DNA from: an uncultured Bacteroidales bacterium
GTDB taxonomy: Bacteria > Bacteroidota > Bacteroidia > Bacteroidales > UBA932
Assembly: GCA_949289565.1 (NCBI GenBank)
Contig: CASEOO010000016.1
Span: 186,001-250,000, forward strand
DNA length: 64,000 bases
Direction: 5' to 3'
Made by a program: the position numbers and the translations under genes. The notes under the pieces are model-generated. The model was not told the DNA's origin. It ran no database searches and was given only the letters and a program-made list of their open reading frames with translations. This document shows positions 25,369 through 33,861 of the stretch, piece by piece (position 1 is the stretch's first letter; each line of letters starts with the position of its first letter).

Positions 25369-27969
25369 TCAGAACTGCTGCCCTATCACGAAGTGGAACT
25401 GGCTGCCTCCGTACACTGAATCATCGAAGCCCCATCCCCAGTCAACTCCGAGCAGTCCGACCACCGGCAGGAAGACCCTGACACCGACACCGGCCGACCT
25501 CTTGATCTGGAACGGATTGAAGTCCCTGATATCCGACCAGCAGTTTCCTCCCTCCAGGAAGACAAGCGCAAATATCGTCGACTGCGGCTGGAGAATCACA
25601 GGATAGCGAAGCTCCACGGTAAACTTGTCATAAACATTTCCTGAATATGCAGAGCCCTGCGAGCTGTATCTTGTCAGCGAATACGGCGTCAGGGAATAGT
25701 TTTCATAACCCCTGAGCGATATCACCTCCTGTCCATATGTATTGTATCCGGACATTCCGTCACCTCCGACGAGGAAACCTTCAAACGGAGAGTAGCCCCA
25801 GTTTCTGTTGTAATATCCGAGATATCCGAACTGCGCCCTGGCCATCAGGACCAGATCTCCGACAAGCTTGGTGTAGACTGTGCCTTTGAATGACCACTTG
25901 TGGTATTCTATCCACTTGTACCTGTCGCTCGAGCTCTGGAGATTATAGTCAATGTCTCTCCATGAAGATGCGAAAGTCGGATTCCCGTTATCGTCACGCA
26001 CTCCTTTGTTCTTTTTCCTGAGCAGGGAGTACGGAGGAGTCAGCTGAAGTGACAAGCTGAACTCTGATCCCTGCCTGGGATATATGGTCTGGTCAGTGGA
26101 AGTCCTCGAAAGACTTATAGTATAGCTCAGGTTGTGTGAAATACCTGTATCAAAGAGGAAACTTCCAGGCCATTGCTGCAGGCGGTAAGTCTGCCAGCTG
26201 AGCTGGTTGTACAGGACAAAATAGTTGTCCGGCCATTTAAGCCTGTTTCCTATTCCTGCGGCCACGCCGTATACTTCGAAGAATTCATCATTCCTGAAGA
26301 CATCGAATATAGGCATAGAGTTCGTCTGCCTGGTATAGTAGGCAGATATGCTGAGCGATGTAGGCTTTTTTCCGAAGAGCCACGGCTCCACAAAGCTTGC
26401 CGAGAGGCTCGTGTAATATGTTCCGTTAGTCTGGAAGCGGATAGCCAGATTCTGGGCATCTCCCAGAGGCACAGGCCGCCATGCTGACTTGTCGAAGAAA
26501 CGGCGTGTAGAGAAGTTGTTGAAACTTACACCCACGGTAGCCACGAAGGTATTGCCGCCCCATCCTCCGGACAGTTCCAGCTGGCTGGACGGTTTCTCCG
26601 TAACATTGTACACCAGATCAACAGTGTTGTTCAGCTGGTTAGGGATGATGGAATACCCTTTTGCAGGGTCGGCTATGGCTTCAGGATCGAACTGCCCCAT
26701 GGAAGCGATTTCCCTTATGGAGCGCTCGAAGTCACTCTGGCTGAAGAGGTATCCGGGGCGTGTAAAAATCTGGCGGCGCACCACCCTCTCGTTCGTCAGG
26801 TCATTGCCGTTTATGACGATATTGTTCAATGTGGCCGGCTTTCCTTCCACTATTCTCATCTCCACGTCCACAGAATCCCCGTCTATGTTCAGTTCGACAG
26901 GCTGGAGGTTGAAGAAGAGGTATCCGTTGTCCCTGTACAGTTTCGAAACATCATATTCATTCTGTTTTCCGCCTCCGAAAAGCCTGTGCTCCATAGTCAC
27001 GACATCATAGACATCGCCTTTATGGATCATAAGTATGCTGTTCAAGTCATCAGATGAATATACTGAATTTCCTGTCCACGTGATGTTTCTGAAATAGTAT
27101 TTTTTCCCTTCATCAATAGTGAAATCTATCTGAAGTCGTCCAGGCTCTATATAATATATAGTATCCTTCACAATCCTGGCGTCACGGAAACCAGCCTCAT
27201 TGAAGGCGCTTATAAGATTCTTCTTGTCGGTTTCGTATTCTTTTTCATTGAATTTCTTCGAGCTGAAGAAATTTATCAGCCTTTTGTCCTTTGTCTTCTT
27301 CATGGACCTGACGAGCTTTCCTTCCTTGACGCTAAGGCTGTCGCCGAAAGTTATGGTCTGGATCTTGACTTTCGGGCCTTTTCGGACTCCGAAATTGACA
27401 GTGATGGCGCTTTTTATCAGGGAATCTCTTTTGGTGGTGACCTTCACTTCTGTCTGCAGGAAACCTTTTTCCTTGTAATACCGCTTGATGATATCTGTGG
27501 AAGTCTTGGCTACATAGTCGGAAAACTCTCCGCCTCGTTTTAAATTCAGCCTCTCCTGCAGTTCCTTCTGCTCACCTGACTTCACGCCGGAGAATGTCCA
27601 TCTGGAGACACGCGGGCGCTCGACTACACGGATTTTAAAATATGCAGTATCCCTGGACGGAGTGATGGAGTCAATAACCATGGTCACGTCTTCGAAATAT
27701 CTCTGGAGCCAGAGACGGTCCACAACAGCGGAGAACTCTTCTCCAGGCACGGTGACCTCAAAGCCTGGCTGGATGCCTGAAATCTTGAGAATCTGGTCTG
27801 AATTGATATATTTATTGCCTTCGACTGAAATTCCGCCTACTATATATTGCTTAGGATTGCTGTAATCCACTGATATTCCCTTTCCGCTATCCTGCGCCTT
27901 AACCTGGACTCCGCATACTGCGCTCAAAGCCAGGACTGCCAGATACGAGAAAAAACGCCCCATACTCAT
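25369..27969 (-). CDS. bamA: BamA/Omp85 outer-membrane assembly protein
   Basis: This 866-residue protein has a signal peptide, a string of POTRA domains (about residues 35-430, beginning VGGISVEGNKYINSDQILK) and a C-terminal 16-strand barrel ending GQQF. It inserts beta-barrel proteins into the outer membrane with BamD, which is encoded at 36.8 kb. It lies between uppS and the OmpH gene in one minus-strand run. The family call is firm. Confidence 0.93.
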   Translation of the reverse strand: MSMGRFFSYLAVLALSAVCGVQVKAQDSGKGISVDYSNPKQYIVGGISVEGNKYINSDQILKISGIQPGFEVTVPGEEFSAVVDRLWLQRYFEDVTMVIDSITPSRDTAYFKIRVVERPRVSRWTFSGVKSGEQKELQERLNLKRGGEFSDYVAKTSTDIIKRYYKEKGFLQTEVKVTTKRDSLIKSAITVNFGVRKGPKVKIQTITFGDSLSVKEGKLVRSMKKTKDKRLINFFSSKKFNEKEYETDKKNLISAFNEAGFRDARIVKDTIYYIEPGRLQIDFTIDEGKKYYFRNITWTGNSVYSSDDLNSILMIHKGDVYDVVTMEHRLFGGGKQNEYDVSKLYRDNGYLFFNLQPVELNIDGDSVDVEMRIVEGKPATLNNIVINGNDLTNERVVRRQIFTRPGYLFSQSDFERSIREIASMGQFDPEAIADPAKGYSIIPNQLNNTVDLVYNVTEKPSSQLELSGGWGGNTFVATVGVSFNNFSTRRFFDKSAWRPVPLGDAQNLAIRFQTNGTYYTSLSASFVEPWLFGKKPTSLSISAYYTRQTNSMPIFDVFRNDEFFEVYGVAAGIGNRLKWPDNYFVLYNQLSWQTYRLQQWPGSFLFDTGISHNLSYTISLSRTSTDQTIYPRQGSEFSLSLQLTPPYSLLRKKNKGVRDDNGNPTFASSWRDIDYNLQSSSDRYKWIEYHKWSFKGTVYTKLVGDLVLMARAQFGYLGYYNRNWGYSPFEGFLVGGDGMSGYNTYGQEVISLRGYENYSLTPYSLTRYSSQGSAYSGNVYDKFTVELRYPVILQPQSTIFALVFLEGGNCWSDIRDFNPFQIKRSAGVGVRVFLPVVGLLGVDWGWGFDDSVYGGSQFHFVIGQQF

Positions 27970-28006
27970 TGTCTAATCCAAATTCAAAGTTGCAAATATA
28001 AAGCAA

Positions 28007-28729
28007 TTATTTAACTTTTCCATAGCGCCTGTCCCTTTTTGAATACAGCTGGAGGGCGGACAGAAACTCCTGTTTTCTGAAATCCGGCCATAGAACATCG
28101 CTGAAAAGCAATTCTGAATATGCCGCCTGCCAGAGGAGATAGTTGCTCATGCGCATTTCCCCTGATGTCCGTATAATCAAGTCCGGATCGGGTATGCCGT
28201 CCGTCACCAGATACCTGTCAAATCCGTCTGTATCCATGGACAGAAGTTCAGCTGACCTGTCAGGATGAGCCAGAATCTCCCCTGCAAACTTCTTGGCGGC
28301 CTGGAGTATGTCCCACTTGCCGCTGTAGCTCAGGAAAATGACCAGAGTCAACGTCTTGTTTTCCTTAGTCTTCTCCATGCAGTCATTTATCACGGAGTTC
28401 AGTTCATCTCCCAGGCGTTCGCGGTGCCCCAGCACGACGAAGCGGATGCCGTTGTCCATGAAATTGGAAAGTTCAGCCATCATGGATTTGAACATAAGCG
28501 CCATCAAGGCATTCACCTCTTCTTGTGGCCTCCCCCAATTCTCTTCCGAGAACGCATACAGAGACAGGTATTTAACTCCGTATTCCACTGCTGCCTCAGT
28601 ACATGCGCGGACACTTTCCACGCCTTCAATATGGCCGGCGGCCCTTTCCAGCCCCCGCTCCCTGGCCCAACGGCCATTCCCGTCCATAATGATAGAAACA
28701 TGGACAGGCACGTTCTTTAAAGCATTCAT
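28007..28729 (-). CDS. uppS: Isoprenyl (undecaprenyl) diphosphate synthase
   Basis: The 240-residue enzyme adds isopentenyl units to farnesyl diphosphate to make the C55 carrier used for wall and surface polysaccharides. MDGNGRWA near residue 16 is the diphosphate-binding motif, and LYAFSEENW, RTSGEMRMSNYLLW and SELLFSD complete the family pattern. It is 37 bp upstream of bamA and 6 bp after nadK. Confidence 0.95.
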   Translation of the reverse strand: MNALKNVPVHVSIIMDGNGRWARERGLERAAGHIEGVESVRACTEAAVEYGVKYLSLYAFSEENWGRPQEEVNALMALMFKSMMAELSNFMDNGIRFVVLGHRERLGDELNSVINDCMEKTKENKTLTLVIFLSYSGKWDILQAAKKFAGEILAHPDRSAELLSMDTDGFDRYLVTDGIPDPDLIIRTSGEMRMSNYLLWQAAYSELLFSDVLWPDFRKQEFLSALQLYSKRDRRYGKVK

Positions 28730-28735
28730 TTTCCT

Positions 28736-29566
28736 TTATCTTCCATTTCGGATATCCTCGCCCCAAAACAGTTTGGTAGTCAAGGCTTTTATAAAGTTAG
28801 ACCCGCTTAAGCGGATTCGCTTCAACGAAAACTGTGCCATCGAAACCTCCAGCCTCAGCCCCGGGGACACTTCCATGCTCCTGTTGTCCATAGTGAGGAA
28901 CACTTTTTCGTCACGAGCTCTCAAAGATAATGAAATCTTCGATGTGTCCGGCACTACAAGCGGCCGGACGTTCAAATTATGCGGCGAAATCGGAGAAACA
29001 ATCAGTACTTTTGAATCCGGCATCACAATCGGGCCGCCAACGCTCAATGAATATGCTGTCGACCCTGAGCTCGTGGCCACAAGCAGTCCGTCTGCCCAAT
29101 ATGTAGGAAGAGGATTCCCGTCTATGGTTACATCCACACCCAGCATGGCTGGCCCTGCCCTATGGATGGTGATCTCGTTCAAAGCATATGGGTAGATGTC
29201 TCCAAGCGCTCCATCTTCACCGTCCAGGAATACTGTCTTGAGCAAAGTGCGCTCTTCTATAGCATATCTGCCGGACAGCACGGAGCTCACCAGTTCGTCT
29301 TCATCCGTGGAATTTTCTGAAAGGAAGCCGAGCCTGCCGAGATTCACGCCCAGTACAGGCACGCCCGTCTCTCCCACCAGCACTGCCGATGAAAGAAAGG
29401 TGCCGTCGCCGCCGACGCTCACAAAAATGTCTGTGCCTCCGGCAATTTCCTGGCCATCAGTTATTTCATAAACATCACAGCCCCCTGACCTGAATCTGCC
29501 GATAAGCCCTATATACCTCGGGTCGTTCTCCAGCATCCTGTTTCTGAGATATATCGCTATCTTCAT
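28736..29566 (-). CDS. nadK: NAD kinase
   Basis: I place the start at ATG 29566 (MKIAIYLRNRM), giving 276 residues; a longer frame to 29653 has no family resemblance. GGDGTFLSS is the substrate-binding GGDGT motif, and NLGRLGFLSE and TSSGSTAYSLSVGGP are the other conserved boxes. The enzyme phosphorylates NAD to NADP. It is the first gene of the minus-strand run into uppS and bamA and is divergent from pdxJ. Confidence 0.95.
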   Translation of the reverse strand: MKIAIYLRNRMLENDPRYIGLIGRFRSGGCDVYEITDGQEIAGGTDIFVSVGGDGTFLSSAVLVGETGVPVLGVNLGRLGFLSENSTDEDELVSSVLSGRYAIEERTLLKTVFLDGEDGALGDIYPYALNEITIHRAGPAMLGVDVTIDGNPLPTYWADGLLVATSSGSTAYSLSVGGPIVMPDSKVLIVSPISPHNLNVRPLVVPDTSKISLSLRARDEKVFLTMDNRSMEVSPGLRLEVSMAQFSLKRIRLSGSNFIKALTTKLFWGEDIRNGR

Positions 29567-29632
29567 AATGTTCAGCAAAAGCATTAAAGTTCCAAAATTA
29601 CATTTTTTCTGCTTATGAAAAACAATATTTTG

Positions 29633-29640
29633 TATTTTTG
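29633..29640 (+). promoter_or_regulatory. -7 box of pdxJ
   Basis: TATTTTTG matches TAnnTTTG, 35 bp upstream of the pdxJ ATG. The TTTG partner is only loosely matched. Confidence 0.6.
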
Positions 29641-29643
29641 TCC

Positions 29644-29665
29644 GCTGTTTCACTAATGAAACAGC
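29644..29665 (+). promoter_or_regulatory. Perfect 9-bp hairpin in the pdxJ leader
   Basis: GCTGTTTCA (29644-29652), CTAA, TGAAACAGC (29657-29665) lies at the very start of the predicted transcript and ends 9 bases before the ATG. It could affect ribosome access. Confidence 0.6.
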
Positions 29666-29674
29666 TGTTCAGAT

Positions 29675-30394
29675 ATGACTAGACTGAGTGTTAACATAAA
29701 CAAAATCGCCACCCTGAGAAATTCAAGGGGAGGAAACATGCCTGATGTGGAAAAAGCGGCCGTGGACTGCGAAAAATTCGGAGCAGAAGGAATCACAGTG
29801 CACCCCAGGCCGGACGAAAGGCACATCAGATATTCTGATGTCAGGGCGATAAAGCCTATTATAAGCACAGAGCTGAACATAGAGGGAAATCCGATCCCGT
29901 CTTTTGTGGACCTGGTTCTGGAGACCCGCCCTGCACAGGTGACGCTTGTTCCTGACGCGGCTGACGCCATCACCTCGAATGCAGGATGGGACACACTGGG
30001 AAACAAGGGATTCCTGACTGAGATATGCAGTGAATTCAAAAGGCATGGAATACGAACCTCCATCTTCATAGACCCGGTGCCGGCGATGGCAGAAGGCGCG
30101 GCGGCCTGCGGATGCGACAGGGTGGAGCTTTACACAGAAGGCTATGCATCGAATTATGCCGCAGACAGAGAGAAAGCCATAGCGCCATATATACAAACGG
30201 CAGAAATGGCCAGAAACTGCGGGCTCGGACTGAATGCCGGGCATGACCTGAATCTTGAAAATCTGGAATATTATATAAGAAGGATTCCTTGGACAGATGA
30301 AGTATCCATCGGGCATGCCATCATCTGTGACGCGCTTTACATGGGCTTGGAAAAAACCATACAGGCGTACCTTTCAAAAATCAGAATTTTCTGA
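29675..30394 (+). CDS. pdxJ: Pyridoxine 5'-phosphate synthase
   Basis: This 239-residue TIM-barrel enzyme condenses 1-deoxyxylulose 5-phosphate with 3-amino-2-oxopropyl phosphate to make pyridoxine phosphate. The N-terminus SVNINKIATLRNSRG, then GITVHPRPDERHIR and ALNAGHDLN-like LNAGHDLN, are characteristic. It is a single plus-strand gene with its own -7 box. The other genes of the pathway are not in the window. Confidence 0.95.
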   Translation: MTRLSVNINKIATLRNSRGGNMPDVEKAAVDCEKFGAEGITVHPRPDERHIRYSDVRAIKPIISTELNIEGNPIPSFVDLVLETRPAQVTLVPDAADAITSNAGWDTLGNKGFLTEICSEFKRHGIRTSIFIDPVPAMAEGAAACGCDRVELYTEGYASNYAADREKAIAPYIQTAEMARNCGLGLNAGHDLNLENLEYYIRRIPWTDEVSIGHAIICDALYMGLEKTIQAYLSKIRIF

Positions 30395-30395
30395 T

Positions 30396-30403
30396 TATAT
30401 TTG
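30396..30403 (+). promoter_or_regulatory. -7 box of the second OmpH gene
   Basis: TATATTTG matches TAnnTTTG exactly, right after the pdxJ stop. A 7-bp hairpin (30415-30421 with 30426-30432) lies in the leader before the ATG at 30465. Confidence 0.6.
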
Positions 30404-30464
30404 CAAACCGGTATTGCAGCGTCGGCGCTGCACCCGAAAATAGAAATTAAATTCCATTAAATAA

Positions 30465-31088
30465 ATGAAAAACGTACCTCTTATCCTCAGCATCATCGCT
30501 GTAGTTATCGCTATCGCAGGCGGGGTTCTGGTTTTAGTTCAGGGCCCGAAATCAGAAAACATTCCGGCAGCCGGACAGTCAGACTCCACATACGTGGCCA
30601 AAGCCACATCGGGCATTGTGTATGTAGACCTGGACAGGATCGTGCAGGAATATGACATGGCAAGTGACCTGGGCGCAGTAGTAGAAACCAGGGTGAAGAA
30701 CATCCAGGACGAAGTGAACAGGAGAGGGAAACAGCTGGAAAACGAAATGATTGAATTCCAGAACAAAATCAACAAAGGTCTTATCACCCGTTCAGTTGCA
30801 GAAGTGCAGGGACAGGAGCTCCAGCAGAAGCAGGCAGAATTCAACGATTATGCCACCCAGAAAAACAATGAAGTCATCGAAGAGCAGACTGTCCTGATGA
30901 ACCAGATAGCAGACGCGATCCAGACATTCATAAACAAATACAACGCCGAGAAGAAATACACCATGATTCTCACGAACCAGAGAGGCGTTCCTGTCATCAG
31001 CGCCGACCCGTCGCTCGATATCACAGACGACGTGATCGCCAGGCTGAACGAAGAGTATATAAAGGAAAAGAACAAAAACAACAAATAA
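30465..31088 (+). CDS. OmpH/Skp-family protein, membrane-anchored
   Basis: This 207-residue protein has one N-terminal hydrophobic helix with no clear cleavage site, then GIVYVDLDRIVQEYDM and a long coiled coil. This layout is OmpH/Skp-like, but the helix suggests it stays attached to the inner membrane. It is first in a plus-strand operon with a glycosyltransferase and a LysM protein, pointing to envelope work. A second, secreted family member is at 24.7-25.3 kb. Confidence 0.8.
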   Translation: MKNVPLILSIIAVVIAIAGGVLVLVQGPKSENIPAAGQSDSTYVAKATSGIVYVDLDRIVQEYDMASDLGAVVETRVKNIQDEVNRRGKQLENEMIEFQNKINKGLITRSVAEVQGQELQQKQAEFNDYATQKNNEVIEEQTVLMNQIADAIQTFINKYNAEKKYTMILTNQRGVPVISADPSLDITDDVIARLNEEYIKEKNKNNK

Positions 31089-32210
31089 TTGAAAATAGCC
31101 ATCCTGTCCTGCTTCTACCCCTACAGGGGCGGAATCTCCCAGTTCAACGCATGTCTGTACGGGGAACTGGGACGCAGGCATGATGTCAAGGCATTCAATT
31201 TCAGCAGGCAGTACCCCGAATTTCTCTTTCCAGGCAAGACCCAGTATGTGACAGCCGACGATGAGGCTGTGAAAATCGACAGTGAAAGGCTTCTCGACAC
31301 TGCCAATCCTTTTTCATATGTGTCCACCCTGAAAAGAATCAGGGAATGGGGGCCGGACTTGCTGATAATCAGATACTGGATGTCGTGGTTCGCGCCATCC
31401 CTCGGGTATGTGGCACGGGGAATGAAAGGAAGGTGCAAGGTCATATCCATTCTGGACAATGTCGTTCCTCACGAGCCGAGATTTTTCGACAAGCCTTTCA
31501 CCAAATACTTCCTGGGAGGAAGCAACGGTTTCGTGACTCTGTGTGAAGCTGTCGAGGAAGACCTGCTCAGGCTCAAGCCTGATGCGGTTTGCAAAGTGCT
31601 TCCGCATCCTCTATATTCCCACTTCGGAAAGAAAAAGGACAGAACCGAAGCAGAAGAGAAACTTGGACTTGAGCACGGGAAAAAGAATCTTCTTTTCTTC
31701 GGGCTTATCAGGGAGTATAAAGGCCTGGACATTCTGCTGGAAGCATTCTCTGAACTCAGCGATGAGTATCAGCTCATCATCGCCGGCGAGCCTTACGGTT
31801 CCTTCGACAAATATGCAGACATGATAGAGTCTGCAGGCAAGGACCGCATCCATACATTCCTGCATTATATAAAAGACTCTGAAGTATCTGATTTTTTCTC
31901 TGCGGCTGATGCAGCGGTGCTTCCGTACAGAAGCGCCACGCAGAGCGGGATCAGCTCTGTCTCCTACCATTTCGAAGTTCCGATGATAGTCACAGACGTA
32001 GGAGGATTGAAAGAGACCATCGGAGACAGGGGCACTGGAATCACAGCCGCCGAAATCTCGCCGGAAGCCATCAGGAAAGAAATCCTGAGATATTTTTCAG
32101 ATCCAGGAATCAAGGAAAACTGCATAAGGAATATTCAGAAAACCAAGAAAGAGCTGTCATGGGAGACTTTCTGCGACGGCTTGCTTAATTTCAGCAGAAC
32201 TCTGCTATAA
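31089..32210 (+). CDS. GT4-family glycosyltransferase
   Basis: The 373-residue protein starts with CFYPYRGGISQFN, the nucleotide-sugar glycosyltransferase beginning, and has LFFGLIREYKGLDILLEA and DAAVLPYRSATQSG, the donor-binding signatures of the GT-B fold. The start is TTG directly after the TAA stop of the preceding gene (TAATTG), so translation is probably coupled. It likely adds a sugar to an envelope lipid or glycan; the product cannot be named. Confidence 0.8.
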   Translation: MKIAILSCFYPYRGGISQFNACLYGELGRRHDVKAFNFSRQYPEFLFPGKTQYVTADDEAVKIDSERLLDTANPFSYVSTLKRIREWGPDLLIIRYWMSWFAPSLGYVARGMKGRCKVISILDNVVPHEPRFFDKPFTKYFLGGSNGFVTLCEAVEEDLLRLKPDAVCKVLPHPLYSHFGKKKDRTEAEEKLGLEHGKKNLLFFGLIREYKGLDILLEAFSELSDEYQLIIAGEPYGSFDKYADMIESAGKDRIHTFLHYIKDSEVSDFFSAADAAVLPYRSATQSGISSVSYHFEVPMIVTDVGGLKETIGDRGTGITAAEISPEAIRKEILRYFSDPGIKENCIRNIQKTKKELSWETFCDGLLNFSRTLL

Positions 32211-32214
32211 CAAC

Positions 32215-33861
32215 ATGAATCCGATGAAACATCTGTCTATCATCTTTACGGTCCTCATATTGTCCACGGCAGGAGCGCCATGGATGCAGGCCCAGGAGTA
32301 CACGCCTGTACCTGTCACCATTTCCAAAGAGAAGGTGAAAGTGGACGGGAAGGTATATTATTCGCACATTGTGCTGGAACGCCAGACGCTATATTCAATC
32401 AGCAAAGCATACAATGTCACTATAGACCAGATTTATGAAGCAAACCCGTCTGTAAAGGCTGAAGGCCTGAAAAAGAACGCCATCATTCTGATTCCAGGCG
32501 CTGAAGAAGAGGCCAGGCAGGACAGACAGGCCGTCAGGCAGAAACAAAGCGAGGCTAAGTCTGACGAATATATAATCCATACTGTCAAATGGTATGAAAA
32601 TCTGGATGCCATTTCTGAAAAATACGGAGTGTCAGTTGAAGCCATAATGAAAGCTAACGGGCTGACCGGGAACAAACTCAAAAAAAGGCAGAAGCTCCGC
32701 ATTCCACTCGGAGAAGCTGAAAGCGATGTCACGGCCATTGCCGCCGGCGAGCCGGAAGCCGGAGCTCCAGAAATGCCAGAAGCTAAGGTCCAGAGCCCGG
32801 ACATTGCCGCAGACAGCGGCAATGTCAATGCAGTTCTGATTATGCCGTTCGATGCATCTGCATTGAGGCCGGATACCGGAAGCATGGACTTTTATTGCGG
32901 AACGCTCATGGCAGTAAAAGAAATGGGAGACAATGGCATCAATATCGACCTGAACGTATATGATGCTGACGCCGCGGCGCAGGCAAGCGCGGAACAGCTC
33001 TCGCTGAGCGATATAGTGATAGGGCCGGTGTCTGCTTCAGGGCTGTCAGCCGTCCTGCAGAAATCGCCTGGGCATCCATATGTAGTATCGCCGCTGGACC
33101 ACAGGGCTGAGTACCTGGCGTCAAGCCACTCGAACTTCATACAGGCGCCTACGTCATCCCTGCTTCTATACGAAGATTTGGCTGAATGGATCAAGGAAGA
33201 CAGGAAAAGCCTGGAAGAAAAAGTGATAGTGATTTATGAAAAAGGCTCGAGAAACATCGAGACTCTGAGTGTCATGAACACTATACTCGAAAAAGACGGA
33301 ATACCGTTCAGCACGTTTTCATACAGCATACTCGAAGGCAGGGATATCCAGGAGCCGCTGATGGGGATGATGAGCACCGAGGCTCCGAACAGGGTGCTCG
33401 TAATGTCAGAAAGCGAGGCTTTTGTAAACGATGTGGTGAGAAACCTGAACCTGCTCATTCACGAAGAATATGAGATAGTTCTGTACGGCCCGTCGAAGAT
33501 AAGAAGCTTCGAGACCATAGAAGTGGACAATCTGCACAATGCCAGGCTTCATACCTCTCTGGCCTACTATGTGGACTATGACAATGCACGAGTGATGGAT
33601 TTTGTAAAAAAATACCGGGCATTGTACAGCACGGAGCCTACTCCATTTGCATTCCAGGGATACGATATAGCTTCTTATTTCTTAGGCCTGTGCGGGAAAT
33701 ACGGGAAAGACTGGGCCTCAATGCTTGAAAACAATGAAAAGAAACTTCTGCAGACTGACTTCAAGTTCAGCAAAGAAGAAGGGAAAAAAGGTTATGTGAA
33801 CACTGGAATCCGGCGGATAGTTTACGGGCCTGAATACTCGATAACACTTATTCAGGACTGA
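32215..33861 (+). CDS. LysM protein with periplasmic-binding-like C-terminal domain
   Basis: This is a 548-residue exported protein. A signal peptide ending near MQAQE is followed by two LysM repeats (about 45-95 and 120-165; HIVLERQTLYSISKAY and HTVKWYENLDAISEKY), which bind peptidoglycan. A large C-terminal domain (about 190-548) looks like a type 1 periplasmic binding or LppC-like fold. It is 4 bp after the glycosyltransferase stop. Its last 10 bp overlap recN convergently. A wall-linked sensor or scaffold is plausible. Confidence 0.75.
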   Translation: MNPMKHLSIIFTVLILSTAGAPWMQAQEYTPVPVTISKEKVKVDGKVYYSHIVLERQTLYSISKAYNVTIDQIYEANPSVKAEGLKKNAIILIPGAEEEARQDRQAVRQKQSEAKSDEYIIHTVKWYENLDAISEKYGVSVEAIMKANGLTGNKLKKRQKLRIPLGEAESDVTAIAAGEPEAGAPEMPEAKVQSPDIAADSGNVNAVLIMPFDASALRPDTGSMDFYCGTLMAVKEMGDNGINIDLNVYDADAAAQASAEQLSLSDIVIGPVSASGLSAVLQKSPGHPYVVSPLDHRAEYLASSHSNFIQAPTSSLLLYEDLAEWIKEDRKSLEEKVIVIYEKGSRNIETLSVMNTILEKDGIPFSTFSYSILEGRDIQEPLMGMMSTEAPNRVLVMSESEAFVNDVVRNLNLLIHEEYEIVLYGPSKIRSFETIEVDNLHNARLHTSLAYYVDYDNARVMDFVKKYRALYSTEPTPFAFQGYDIASYFLGLCGKYGKDWASMLENNEKKLLQTDFKFSKEEGKKGYVNTGIRRIVYGPEYSITLIQD

